64,000 bases of DNA, taken from an uncultured Woeseiaceae bacterium (lineage in GTDB: Bacteria > Pseudomonadota > Gammaproteobacteria > Steroidobacterales > Woeseiaceae). Below, piece after piece: positions 17,241 to 25,296 of this stretch. Made by a program: the position numbers and the translations under genes. The notes below the pieces were generated by a model. The model did no database searches, was not told where the DNA came from, and saw nothing but the letters and a program-made list of their open reading frames with translations. Each line of letters opens with the position of its first letter. Positions within the stretch are counted from its first letter, which is position 1. Location of the stretch: assembly GCA_945788625.1 (NCBI GenBank), contig CALZMQ010000011.1:26944-90943 (forward strand). The letters are read 5' to 3'.

Positions 17241-18093
17241 GATCTACCAGTCACTCTGGGCGATGCAACTGCGCAGCCCGAACGTGCCGGAGCGGACAGA
17301 CGAAACCTCCTTCGCCATGGTCGCGGACGCCGGATTCGACGGCATGTGCCTCGATCCCTCAGTTAGCGAAATTCCTGTGAACCTGGAGAAGCAGGGCCTG
17401 TTCGAGAAATACGGGCTTGGCTGCATGGTGAATGCGTTTCCCGACTCACCCGGCGACATGGGCCCGCTACTGGACTTCGCGACAGCGATGAACGCGAGTA
17501 TGGTAAACGTAATCAGCGGCGTCGTGACCATAAGACCTGAAGATGCGGTGCCGGTGGTACGTCAATGGATCGACGAAGCTCACGACAGGCGAATGCCGTT
17601 GCTGTTCGAGACACACCGCGACGGCTTGCTCAACGATCTCTACTACACCCTGCAACTGATGGACCTGGTGCCGGAAATGCGGTTGTGTGCGGATCTTTCT
17701 CACTTCGTCGTCGACCGGGAAATGCGCGCACCGGTGCCGCAGAAGGACCAGATGTACATCGAATCGGTGCTACGGCGATCGGATTGTTTTCAGGGTCGGG
17801 TCGCCAACCGGGAGCAGGTCCAGATTCAAATCAACTTTCCACAACACCAGCAGTGGGTCGACATTTTTCGCAGCTGGTGGAAGGCGGGCATACGCATGTG
17901 GCGAGAAAGAAACACATTCGACGCAACTTTGGTGTTTCTCTGCGAATTGGGGCCGCCGCCGTACGCGATCACAGATGCAGCGCAGAACGAATTATCCGAT
18001 CGGTGGCAGGAGGCATTACAGATTCGCGATTGGGTGCGCGAGATCTGGGCGGAACTCGAGGCTGAAAGCGAATTGACAAGCAACAGCGCTTAA
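17227..18093 (+). CDS. Sugar-phosphate isomerase/epimerase-like TIM-barrel protein
   Basis: 288 aa. The strand/loop pattern of the xylose-isomerase-like TIM barrel is visible: AMVADAGFDGMCLDPS, MVNVISGVV, PLLFETHRDG (likely metal Glu and His) and LCADLSHFVV (Asp and His). Members bind a divalent metal and isomerise, epimerise or cleave small hydroxy-acids. GTG 17227 was chosen because AGGG lies 9 nt upstream; it overlaps the ligase end by 14 nt, showing coupling. It is the last gene of the six-gene rightward operon. The substrate is unknown. Confidence 0.78.
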   Translation: MQTLEIYQSLWAMQLRSPNVPERTDETSFAMVADAGFDGMCLDPSVSEIPVNLEKQGLFEKYGLGCMVNAFPDSPGDMGPLLDFATAMNASMVNVISGVVTIRPEDAVPVVRQWIDEAHDRRMPLLFETHRDGLLNDLYYTLQLMDLVPEMRLCADLSHFVVDREMRAPVPQKDQMYIESVLRRSDCFQGRVANREQVQIQINFPQHQQWVDIFRSWWKAGIRMWRERNTFDATLVFLCELGPPPYAITDAAQNELSDRWQEALQIRDWVREIWAELEAESELTSNSA

Positions 18094-18136
18094 CGCAAAT
18101 TCGGTCAGCGCCGATGGTTTTGGGGGGTCATTTTGC

Positions 18137-18736
18137 ATGCATACGCTGACTGCGAGAGTCTTGTCTGTCCACGCCGGTAGTAACGAAGATAAGACCAAAC
18201 CCGATCTGCCTTCGATTCGGGTGGAACTCGATGGCATCGTCGGCGACAAACACCGGTCTTTCTCACGCGTAACCTGGGCTGGCGACAAGCAAGCCAAAGG
18301 CACGTTGCGTCGTAACGAAAGACAGTGGTCCGCGGTATCGCTGCAGGAATTGCGCGAGATCAGCGAGACGATGAACCTGCGCTATCCCTTATTGCCGTCG
18401 ACACTCGGCGCCAACCTCTGCCTCGACGGTGTAGCGGATCTTTCCCGGCTGCCCAAGGGCACGCTGTTGAAGTTTCCCTCAGGCGCCGAGTTGTGTGTGG
18501 AGGAGTACAACCCGCCTTGCCACGATATGGGCAAGAGGCTGGCCGCAACCCAGGAGACCCACTCCGGGGAGAAGATTACGACGACAGCATTCTCGAGTGC
18601 CGCCCGGATTACGAGGGGGCTGGTCGGCGTTGTCGAGATACCCGGAGACATCTTGCCAGGCGATCAGGTGACCATCGTTGTATACGAGCACCCTGCCTGG
18701 CTGCAACGTTCCGACGACGAACATTCTGCTGCATAA
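18137..18736 (+). CDS. MOSC domain protein
   Basis: 199 aa MOSC (molybdenum cofactor sulfurase C-terminal) domain. The N-terminal VELDGIVGDKHR and the conserved Cys in NPPCHDMGK, expected to bind the Mo cofactor or carry its sulfur, are present, with LGANLCLDGV between. Free-standing MOSC proteins handle Mo-cofactor sulfur or reduce N-hydroxylated compounds. A molybdate importer (modABC) is encoded at 54215-56708. The gene lies 43 nt after the preceding operon and could be read through from it; a G-run upstream of the ATG serves as the ribosome site. Confidence 0.85.
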   Translation: MHTLTARVLSVHAGSNEDKTKPDLPSIRVELDGIVGDKHRSFSRVTWAGDKQAKGTLRRNERQWSAVSLQELREISETMNLRYPLLPSTLGANLCLDGVADLSRLPKGTLLKFPSGAELCVEEYNPPCHDMGKRLAATQETHSGEKITTTAFSSAARITRGLVGVVEIPGDILPGDQVTIVVYEHPAWLQRSDDEHSAA

Positions 18737-18777
18737 CGTGGCACACTACCCGAGCCGACAAAACCAAGGAGACATAA

Positions 18778-19152
18778 ATGAACTGGTACCTCGCAGTCCT
18801 GAAGAAGTACGCTGTGTTTTCCGGAAGAGCCAGGCGCAAAGAATACTGGTTTTTCATTTTGTTCAACCTGATCATCACGATCGTTCTATCGTTCATCGAC
18901 GGGGCCATGGGCGGTCTCGGCGAAGGCGGTATTGGAATACTGAGCGGCATCTATGCACTGGCCGTATTTCTTCCCTCTCTTGCCGTGACGATACGTCGTC
19001 TGCATGACACGGACCGCACCGGTTGGTGGTTCCTGATCGCGTTCATACCGCTGATCGGCGCAATCGTATTGCTCGTGTTCATGGTGCTCGACGGCACACC
19101 GGCCGACAATCAGTACGGACCTGATCCCAAGGGGGCCGAGGCCGAGGCGTAG
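18778..19152 (+). CDS. DUF805 membrane protein
   Basis: 124 aa. The family hallmark FSGRARRKEYWFF (about residues 14-26) precedes the first transmembrane helix, and a second and third membrane stretch surround RRLHDTDRTGWW (about residues 73-84). The C-terminus ends in NQYGPDPKG, as is typical. The inner-membrane family has no established function. AAGGAG lies 8 nt upstream of ATG. It converges on the gene at 19200, with an inverted repeat between the two. Confidence 0.93.
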   Translation: MNWYLAVLKKYAVFSGRARRKEYWFFILFNLIITIVLSFIDGAMGGLGEGGIGILSGIYALAVFLPSLAVTIRRLHDTDRTGWWFLIAFIPLIGAIVLLVFMVLDGTPADNQYGPDPKGAEAEA

Positions 19153-19181
19153 CCGCGCGCTGCGTCACTTTACATTGAAGG

Positions 19182-19207
19182 ATCGGTGAACAGGGAGGTT
19201 CACCGAT
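19182..19207. repeat. Inverted repeat between convergent genes
   Basis: ATCGGTGAA (19182-19190) and TTCACCGAT (19199-19207) form a perfect 9-bp stem with an 8-nt loop. It overlaps the stop codon of the leftward gene (19200-19202) and lies 29 nt beyond the end of the DUF805 gene. There is no T-run on either side, so it is not a textbook terminator; it may still mark the convergent boundary. Confidence 0.45.
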
Positions 19208-19826
19208 TCGAGAAACCGTTCAGGAAGTTCTGAATGTCCCCCGCGTACCGCTCGACCAGGCTTGTACCCGTATAGGCCAGGAACTGCGTCGTGCCGGTTT
19301 CATTGGAGTGGTAATAGCCGGAGAAGGTGAAATCGGTGCCCTGCAGTGTTCCCTGCATCTCCATGTGGATGACCTTGACGCCATTGACGACGCGGTACTC
19401 CTGCTTCGTCACCCGCATGTTCGGGGCGGCAGCCCTGGCGTTTTCCAGGGCGATCTGCGTGAGGTGCTCGATGTCGATCACGACTTGTTCGGTTATCAGC
19501 TGGCCGTAGAGATCGCTGCCCCTCAGGCGGAAATTGTACTCGGTGTCTTCATCGGGCGTCGCCTTCTCGATCGCCCACTTCTTGCTGTCGAGCCAGACCT
19601 GTGAGTTGTTGCGCTTGCTCTTGAGTTTGAACGTCGAGCTGCGTGGTTTCGTGAATTTCCGCGGATTCGTCGGAATCTCAACTGCTTTCTCCGCTTCCCG
19701 GTTCTCGAATACCCACGTCCCGTCGTCATTCAGGATGACGATGTCGCCTTCATCGGTGACCGCTCTCTGGCTCGCATGAACCGCAAGAGAAAACGCACAA
19801 ACCAGCAACGCGTATCCGTATTTCAT
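19200..19826 (-). CDS. Hypothetical exported protein
   Basis: 208 aa with a signal peptide (about residues 1-19, LLVCAFSLAVHAS). The mature N-terminus contains VTDEGDIVILNDDGTWVFEN, a short beta motif found at the start of several small exported gammaproteobacterial proteins of unknown function. The rest is a mixed alpha/beta domain without recognised catalytic residues. Single gene, leftward. Its stop lies in a perfect inverted repeat. No function is proposed. Confidence 0.7.
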   Translation of the reverse strand: MKYGYALLVCAFSLAVHASQRAVTDEGDIVILNDDGTWVFENREAEKAVEIPTNPRKFTKPRSSTFKLKSKRNNSQVWLDSKKWAIEKATPDEDTEYNFRLRGSDLYGQLITEQVVIDIEHLTQIALENARAAAPNMRVTKQEYRVVNGVKVIHMEMQGTLQGTDFTFSGYYHSNETGTTQFLAYTGTSLVERYAGDIQNFLNGFSNR

Positions 19827-19891
19827 AACTCGCTCCGTGTCTTGTTGTCCGAGAAGGCACCGTCAGTGCAGGTCCTTGAGTATCGCACTGA

Positions 19892-20392
19892 TTAGCGCCT
19901 ACGCGGGTTACCCGGTACCGCTTTGCCTTCAGTCAGCGTGAAGAGAACTACCGCGTCGGCCATCTCGTTGCGCTCGACGTCGAACAGGTTCCTGTCGAGT
20001 ACCATCAAGTCAGCGAGTTTGCCCACTTCGATCGAGCCCTTGCTTTCGTCCTCGCCGTTTGCGCGCGCAGCAACGATTGTCAATTCTACAATTGCCCGTT
20101 TCACGGCAAGCGCGTGATCAGGCGAAGTCTCTTCAGCCTCGAGCGAATCGGGCTCGATCGGCGTGGCGGCGGTTTCGATTCGGCCCAGCGGATCCGTAGC
20201 GGACTCCGAAAGGGCCGGCAGCATCAATCGTCCCCGCAAATCATGGACTGACGTATCCGGGCCGATGTGAATGCGTACTCCATCATCCGAACCGACGTAG
20301 ATGATCCTGCCACCGCGAATCGCGATGGCCTGCGCCCACGGTTGCTCCGCGTCGACCGTGTAAATGCGGCCGGTGTGGTAGACGGCGTCGGC
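19892..20392 (-). other. Fused YtcJ-type amidohydrolase remnant lacking its catalytic barrel
   Basis: Residues 445-610 of the amidohydrolase above. YHTGRIYTVDAEQPWAQAIA and LRGRLMLPAL correspond to the start of the YtcJ-type protein at 44100-45818 (FTNGKVYTLDDAMPWAEAVA, LAGKLLLPGF). GSIEVGKLADLMVLDRNLF corresponds to that protein's C-terminus. The expected HxH motif and some 350 barrel residues are absent: LPAL runs straight into SESATDPLGRIETA, which is typical of the YtcJ C-terminal third. The reading frame is kept throughout. Confidence 0.75.
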
Positions 20393-21724
20393 CTGGTTGC
20401 GTTCGCCGACGGACTCCATCCTGATTAGCTCGCCGCCTTTGATCACTACGCCAACGTTTTGCAGCAGCCAGACATCTTCGAGCGGGTCGCCGAGAACGGC
20501 CACAAGGTCACCGAGTCGGCCCGGTTCGATTGCGCCGACGTCGGCCGCCATACCCATGTGTGCGGCGGCGACCGAGGTGGCGCTTTTGATCGCGTCCATT
20601 GGTGCCATACCGCGTCGCACCATCACCTCGAACTGCCTGCCGTTGTAGCCGTGTGGCAGGACGCCCGCATCGGTGCCGTAGAGTATCGGCACACCCGCTT
20701 TGTAGGCTTTCTCGAAAACGACTCGCTGCGCTTCCGTCGTTTCCTCGTTCTTGCGCATGAACTCTTCGGGGTAACCCTGCGCGATACCGACCTCGGCTGT
20801 GTATGTGCCGTTATAGACGTCCATGGAAAACGCAACGCCGCGCTCGGCAGCCAGTGCGATCGCTTCGTCGTCAGCCAGCGATGCGTGCTCAATCGAATCG
20901 ACGCCGGCACGAATAGCGTCCTTTATGGACCGGGCGCCATGGGCATGGGCAGTGACCTTGACCCCCGCCGCGTGAGCGATCTCGACTACAGCGGCAATTT
21001 CCTCAGGCGTCATCTCGGGCTCGCCCGGTACTCCGCCGAAAGCGAATACGGCGCCCGAGGCGATGATCTTGACCAGGTCGGCACCGTTGTCGATGACGGT
21101 CTGCGTCTTGCGGCGGAAATCGTCGGCGCCGCGTGCGACACCAATACGAACCTCGGCCGGAATCTCGCTCTCATCGTGGCCGGGCACGACCAGGTCTCCG
21201 CCGCCGCCGGGTATCGTCAGGTAGGAACCGGCTGTCTGGATGCGCGGTCCCGGTATCTCCCGCGCGCGAATCCTGTTGCGCACGTCGACGATAGCAGTGG
21301 GGAAGTAGTCAGCGACGTTACGGATTGTAGTGAATCCGGCATTGATCGTGAGCAGGGCATTTTGCTCTGTCATCGAGATGGTTTCCTCGAAAGGACGGCG
21401 ATAGTAAACGGTCAGATCGCCGGAATCCTCAGGCACGAGCGCGATGTGCGTGTGCGTATCGATGAGACCGGGAAGACAGGTGTACTCGCTGAGATCGACG
21501 CTTTCGGCCTCGTCCGGGACTACCGCATCGCCTGCCAGCACAGAGTCAATCCGTTCGCCCCGCAAGATCACAAGCCGCTCTCCAAGGGCCTCGTCGGCCA
21601 GGCCATCGATCAGCGTCCCGCAACGAACCGCGAGGATACGGTCGGCGCGCTTGGCCCCGGTTTCGGCAGTCTGTTGACAGGCGGCCAGCAACAACACGAG
21701 CAGGATACACACCGATCTGGACAT
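19892..21724 (-). CDS. Amidohydrolase lipoprotein fused to a barrel-less second amidohydrolase remnant
   Basis: 610 aa. A lipoprotein signal (LLLAAC, Cys16) leads a complete metal-dependent amidohydrolase. Metal ligands are visible at His91 and His93 (DTHTH), probable carboxylated Lys219 (LVKIIASG), His260 (TAHAHG), His280 (IEHAS) and Asp352 (GTDAG). This domain is of the imidazolonepropionase/prolidase-like type that hydrolyses cyclic amides or X-Pro bonds. From residue 445 on a second domain follows that has the N- and C-terminal sandwich pieces of a YtcJ-type amidohydrolase but no barrel. ATG 21724 was chosen because the signal peptide begins there. Confidence 0.87.
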   Translation of the reverse strand: MSRSVCILLVLLLAACQQTAETGAKRADRILAVRCGTLIDGLADEALGERLVILRGERIDSVLAGDAVVPDEAESVDLSEYTCLPGLIDTHTHIALVPEDSGDLTVYYRRPFEETISMTEQNALLTINAGFTTIRNVADYFPTAIVDVRNRIRAREIPGPRIQTAGSYLTIPGGGGDLVVPGHDESEIPAEVRIGVARGADDFRRKTQTVIDNGADLVKIIASGAVFAFGGVPGEPEMTPEEIAAVVEIAHAAGVKVTAHAHGARSIKDAIRAGVDSIEHASLADDEAIALAAERGVAFSMDVYNGTYTAEVGIAQGYPEEFMRKNEETTEAQRVVFEKAYKAGVPILYGTDAGVLPHGYNGRQFEVMVRRGMAPMDAIKSATSVAAAHMGMAADVGAIEPGRLGDLVAVLGDPLEDVWLLQNVGVVIKGGELIRMESVGERNQADAVYHTGRIYTVDAEQPWAQAIAIRGGRIIYVGSDDGVRIHIGPDTSVHDLRGRLMLPALSESATDPLGRIETAATPIEPDSLEAEETSPDHALAVKRAIVELTIVAARANGEDESKGSIEVGKLADLMVLDRNLFDVERNEMADAVVLFTLTEGKAVPGNPRRR

Positions 21725-21793
21725 GGACAGCCTCCGATTGACGGCATCTACAGTAGCAAGCGCCGGCCACCGTTGTGAAGTAAGCTCAGCCAC

Positions 21794-23038
21794 ATGTTGC
21801 AAATGACGCCGGCCGACAAGGAAATGCTGTCGGGTGCCCGGGGGCCGGGCGTCCAGCTGGCAATGCGGATGATCGTCCGCGTCGCCGAAGTTTTTGATGC
21901 GCCGCGCCTGATCGATATCGAATGGGCGCACGTCGCCAGCGCGTACCATCAAGGCCAGGCGAACGTCGACTTTGCGCGCCGCCTGGCCGACGCAGGCACA
22001 ATGGTTGCAGTACCGACGACGCTGACCGCCTGTTCGCTGAACCTGCGCAGTTCTGCGTCGACATCAACTGGCGACGTGGCCGCCCTGGAACTCATCGACG
22101 TGTATGAGAATATGGGATGCATCCCCGCGATGACCTGCGCGCCCTATCACGTCCGGCGGCAGCCGCGTTTTGGCGAGCATCTCGCCTGGTGCGAGTCGAG
22201 CGCAGTCGTCTATGCGAATTCAGTGCTTGGGGCGCGGACGAATCGCTATGTCGAGTTCGTCGATATGTGCGCGGCGGTAACTGGCAGAGTACCCGATTGC
22301 GGCTTGCACCGAACCGAAGAGCGCCGGGCCACGGTGCTATTCAGGGTCGCGGAGCTCCCGGAAGCATGGTTCGGAGAGGACTGGTTTTACCATGTCCTGG
22401 GCATCTGGCTGGGCTGCAACAGTGGCCCGGATCTACCGGCGATCGATGGTCTGCCCGAGGGCACGAGTGCCGAACAATTGCGGTCACTGGGCAGCGCTGC
22501 CACAAGCGCGGGATCGATCGGCATGTTTCACGCGATAGGGCTGACACCCGAGGCGAATACGATTACCGCTGCGTTCCAGGGCGCGTGTCCCCGGCGGGAA
22601 CAGATAGTCTCCGCAGCGGACATCCGGGAGTCAGCGCTAATGCTCGGGCGTGGCAGCCGCGCGCCGCTCACGGCGGTTTGCGTCGGGGCGCCTCATTTCT
22701 CGTTGGCGGAATTCGAATTGCTGCACGAATTGCTCGGTGACAGGGTTGTATCGGCCGGGGTCAGGTTGTACGCATCGACAAGCGCGGCCGTGCTGGCGCA
22801 ACTGGAGAAAGCGTCGTTGCTCAAACGCCTGGCGAATGCCGGCGTCGAGTTCGTCGTCGGTCGTTGCACGTACTATCGGCCGGCGATGGCCGGTACGCAG
22901 GGTCACGTCATGACCAACTCGGCGAAGTGGGCTTATTACGCACCGTCGGGTCTTGGTGCTGCCGTGACGTTTGCGAGCCTCGACGACTGCGTCGACTCTG
23001 CGTGTGCGGGACGCGTCCTGATTCGGGATGAGGGCTGA
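21794..23038 (+). CDS. Aconitase X catalytic (large) subunit
   Basis: 414 aa matching the large subunit of heterodimeric aconitase X. Several conserved Cys can hold the Fe-S cluster (GCIPAMTCAPYH near residue 110, IWLGCNSGPD near 215, VGRCTYYRPAM near 357). Bacterial members dehydrate cis-3-hydroxy-L-proline; archaeal ones dehydrate phosphomevalonate. With a separate swivel subunit 3 nt downstream and no isoprenoid genes nearby, the hydroxyproline-type role is more likely. It is divergent from the amidohydrolase. It leads a four-gene operon with a methyltransferase and a small exporter. Confidence 0.88.
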   Translation: MLQMTPADKEMLSGARGPGVQLAMRMIVRVAEVFDAPRLIDIEWAHVASAYHQGQANVDFARRLADAGTMVAVPTTLTACSLNLRSSASTSTGDVAALELIDVYENMGCIPAMTCAPYHVRRQPRFGEHLAWCESSAVVYANSVLGARTNRYVEFVDMCAAVTGRVPDCGLHRTEERRATVLFRVAELPEAWFGEDWFYHVLGIWLGCNSGPDLPAIDGLPEGTSAEQLRSLGSAATSAGSIGMFHAIGLTPEANTITAAFQGACPRREQIVSAADIRESALMLGRGSRAPLTAVCVGAPHFSLAEFELLHELLGDRVVSAGVRLYASTSAAVLAQLEKASLLKRLANAGVEFVVGRCTYYRPAMAGTQGHVMTNSAKWAYYAPSGLGAAVTFASLDDCVDSACAGRVLIRDEG

Positions 23039-23041
23039 AAC

Positions 23042-23365
23042 GTGACCGAGCTGCGACTGGATGAGCCATTGAGTTTCTGGGGCGGCCTCGATCCTGCAAC
23101 CGGCGTCATCGTCGATAAACGGCATCCGCAGTTCGGCCAGTCGATCGCGGGCCGCGTACTCGTTCTGAGCGGCACGCGCGGCAGCACGAGTTCGCCGGGC
23201 ACGCTGCTCGAGGCGATCCGGCAGGGCAACGGGCCCACGGAGATTGTCGCAACGGAAGCAGACATGACGATTACCAGCGCGGTTTTCGTTGCGAAGGAGC
23301 TTTACGGTATCGATGTGCCGGTACGGATCATTCAGAAAAACGGGGTGCCAGGTAATGAGCCTTGA
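23042..23365 (+). CDS. Aconitase X swivel (small) subunit
   Basis: 107 aa, GTG start. This is the DUF126-type swivel domain that completes the active site of aconitase X; GTRGSTSSPGTLLE (about residues 44-57) contains the expected catalytic Ser. DKRHPQFGQSIAGRVLVL is the typical entry strand. The stop lies 11 nt inside the next gene, so translation of the methyltransferase is coupled to it. Confidence 0.9.
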   Translation: MTELRLDEPLSFWGGLDPATGVIVDKRHPQFGQSIAGRVLVLSGTRGSTSSPGTLLEAIRQGNGPTEIVATEADMTITSAVFVAKELYGIDVPVRIIQKNGVPGNEP

Positions 23366-24308
23366 AACGGAGAACGCGTTCGCGGTGGCACTTGTCCGGC
23401 CCGGCCCGGTACTTCTCGACGGCGGCCTGGCGACTCAACTCGAAGCGCAGGGTTGCGACATCGGGAATGCTCTCTGGTCGGCGTCTATGCTCACTACAAA
23501 CCCAGAGGCGATCGTTGACGCCAGTCGTGCTTATCTTGACGCAGGCGCCGAGTGCATTGCCACGGCGAGCTACCAGGCGAGCCGCGAGGGGTTTTCGATT
23601 CTCGGGTTGTCGACTGCTGAGGCCGATCGTTTCATGTTGTTGTCCGTTGAACTTGCGACGCGGGCGCGTGACGAGTTCCTGAGAGACAATCCGGAAAAAA
23701 AGAACGTACCTTTGATCGCGGCCAGCATCGGGCCTTTTGGCGCAATGCTGCATGACGGTTCGGAATACACGGGCGATTATGACGTGTCTGCCGCCCAGCT
23801 GCGGGCATTTCACGCCGAAAGGCTGCGGCTCTTCGACGATAGTGACGCCGATGTGCTGGCGTTCGAGACCATTCCTTCGTTAATGGAAGCGCGCGTCATA
23901 GCGGAGTTGCTGCGAAGCTGCGCAACACCGTCGTGGGTGAGTTTTTCATGCCGCGACGAGCGGCGCATCAGTGACGGCACCGCGATAGAGGAGGCGGCAA
24001 TCCTGTTTCAAGACCATCCAACCGTTCTGGCTGTCGGTGTCAACTGCACGCCGCCGCAATTCGTACCCGAGTTGATCGGGAGATTTCGCAAGGTGCTTCC
24101 CGACATTGCGATCCTGGCGTATCCGAACTCGGGCGAGACTTACGATGTGACCACCAACTCATGGTCAGGTACCGTATCGCCGGTGGACTGCGCTTCTGCC
24201 GCCACGGACTGGGTCTCGGCCGGCGCGAAACTGGTTGGGGGGTGCTGCCGCATGGGCCCGGAACACATCAGGGCAATAGCGCGAGAGCTGCGGGAGTACA
24301 AGATATGA
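23355..24308 (+). CDS. Homocysteine S-methyltransferase (MmuM/BHMT family)
   Basis: 317 aa. The barrel opens with [14 protein letters not shown] (about residues 20-33). The zinc site has the Cys of VGVNCTPP and the paired Cys of GGCCRMGP near the C-terminus. Members move a methyl group from S-methylmethionine or a betaine to homocysteine, giving methionine. In E. coli mmuM is paired with a permease; here it is coupled to aconitase X and a Gdx-like exporter. A methylated (hydroxy)proline donor would tie the operon together, but that is inference. Confidence 0.88.
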   Translation: MSLETENAFAVALVRPGPVLLDGGLATQLEAQGCDIGNALWSASMLTTNPEAIVDASRAYLDAGAECIATASYQASREGFSILGLSTAEADRFMLLSVELATRARDEFLRDNPEKKNVPLIAASIGPFGAMLHDGSEYTGDYDVSAAQLRAFHAERLRLFDDSDADVLAFETIPSLMEARVIAELLRSCATPSWVSFSCRDERRISDGTAIEEAAILFQDHPTVLAVGVNCTPPQFVPELIGRFRKVLPDIAILAYPNSGETYDVTTNSWSGTVSPVDCASAATDWVSAGAKLVGGCCRMGPEHIRAIARELREYKI

Positions 24309-24631
24309 TCAACCCATGGATCAGCCTGGCGATTGCCGGTGCGTTCGAGATCGTCTGGGCCGTGGGCCTGAAATACACCGATGGTTTTTCGAAGCTCTGG
24401 GCGAGCCTGGTCACGCTTTGGGCCATGGCATTGAGCATTTATTTTCTCGCACAGGCGCTCAAGACGATTCCGCTCGGCACGGGCTACGCGGTATGGACGG
24501 GAATCGGCGCCGCGGGCACGGCTATTCTCGGCATCATCATTTTTTCCGAGTCGACACACGCACCGAGATTGTTGTGCATCGGCCTTATCATCACTGGCAT
24601 CGTCGGGCTCAAGCTGACGTCGACCGCCTGA
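24305..24631 (+). CDS. gdx: Small multidrug resistance family exporter, Gdx/SugE type
   Basis: 108 aa with four transmembrane helices. The essential Glu is in helix 1 ([16 protein letters not shown]), and [18 protein letters not shown] in helix 3 is the Gdx (guanidinium exporter) pattern and not the EmrE one. Start overlaps the methyltransferase stop (ATGA). Known Gdx proteins export guanidinium in exchange for protons; several transport small amines or short quaternary ions. No guanidine riboswitch precedes it, which fits control by the operon promoter. Confidence 0.88.
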   Translation: MINPWISLAIAGAFEIVWAVGLKYTDGFSKLWASLVTLWAMALSIYFLAQALKTIPLGTGYAVWTGIGAAGTAILGIIIFSESTHAPRLLCIGLIITGIVGLKLTSTA

Positions 24632-24646
24632 GCCGCTACGGTACCG

Positions 24647-25279
24647 CTAGGGAATCAGCGGCGGCAGATCCGCTGGAGATCCGGCGATAGCGGCCGCGCC
24701 AGCCGCCTCGAGTTCTTCGACCGAACCATAGCCGTACGAAACGCCGACCGGCATCATACCGTTCGCGATTGCGCCGACCAGGTCGTGCTTTCGGTCGCCG
24801 ATCATCACACGTGTCGATGCGTCCGGGTTCTCGGCGATCGCGTACTCGAGCAGCTCGGCCTTCTGCGAGCGGGTGCCGTCCAGCTCGCACCCATACACTC
24901 GCTCGATGTACTTTCCCATGCCGAAGTGATCGACGATCCTGCACGCGTGTACGCGGGGCTTGCTTGTGGCGACAAATAATACATGTCCCGCCTCGGAGAT
25001 CGCGTCGAGGGCATCGTGTATGCCCTCGTAGGGTACGTTTTCTTTCCAGCCGACGTCGGCGAAACGCTCCCGGTAGAGATCGATGGCCCGCAGCGTAAGT
25101 TCGCTGCCGACCATCTCGGGGAACGTGTCGTAAAGGGGCGGGCCGATACAGGCGTGGAGATACTCGTCACTCGGGTGTGGCAGGCCGAGTCGATCAAGCG
25201 CGTACAGTATGCACTTGGTAATACCCTCGTAAGGGTCCGTGAGGGTGCCATCGAGATCGAGATAGACGTGCGTCGGCAT
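24647..25279 (-). CDS. HAD-superfamily hydrolase, phosphoglycolate phosphatase-like
   Basis: 210 aa. Motif I is DLDGTLTD with nucleophile Asp8 and acid Asp10; motif II is FVATSK; motif IV is MIGDRKHD. A helical cap between residues 15 and 85 places it with Gph/PGMB-like phosphatases. The substrate is unknown; dephosphorylation of a small metabolite or salvage of phosphoglycolate are usual roles. It lies 17 nt downstream of the PYROXD2-like gene on the same strand and probably shares its transcript. Confidence 0.87.
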   Translation of the reverse strand: MPTHVYLDLDGTLTDPYEGITKCILYALDRLGLPHPSDEYLHACIGPPLYDTFPEMVGSELTLRAIDLYRERFADVGWKENVPYEGIHDALDAISEAGHVLFVATSKPRVHACRIVDHFGMGKYIERVYGCELDGTRSQKAELLEYAIAENPDASTRVMIGDRKHDLVGAIANGMMPVGVSYGYGSVEELEAAGAAAIAGSPADLPPLIP

Positions 25280-25296
25280 TACGGGCGGACCAACCG

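Noticed and set aside
20459..21778. A 439-codon rightward frame opposite the amidohydrolase
   Set aside because: Shadow frame of a GC-rich gene; all catalytic motifs are on the other strand.
24200..24305. A guanidine riboswitch upstream of the Gdx-like exporter
   Set aside because: The exporter start overlaps the upstream stop codon, so there is no leader in which a riboswitch could sit.
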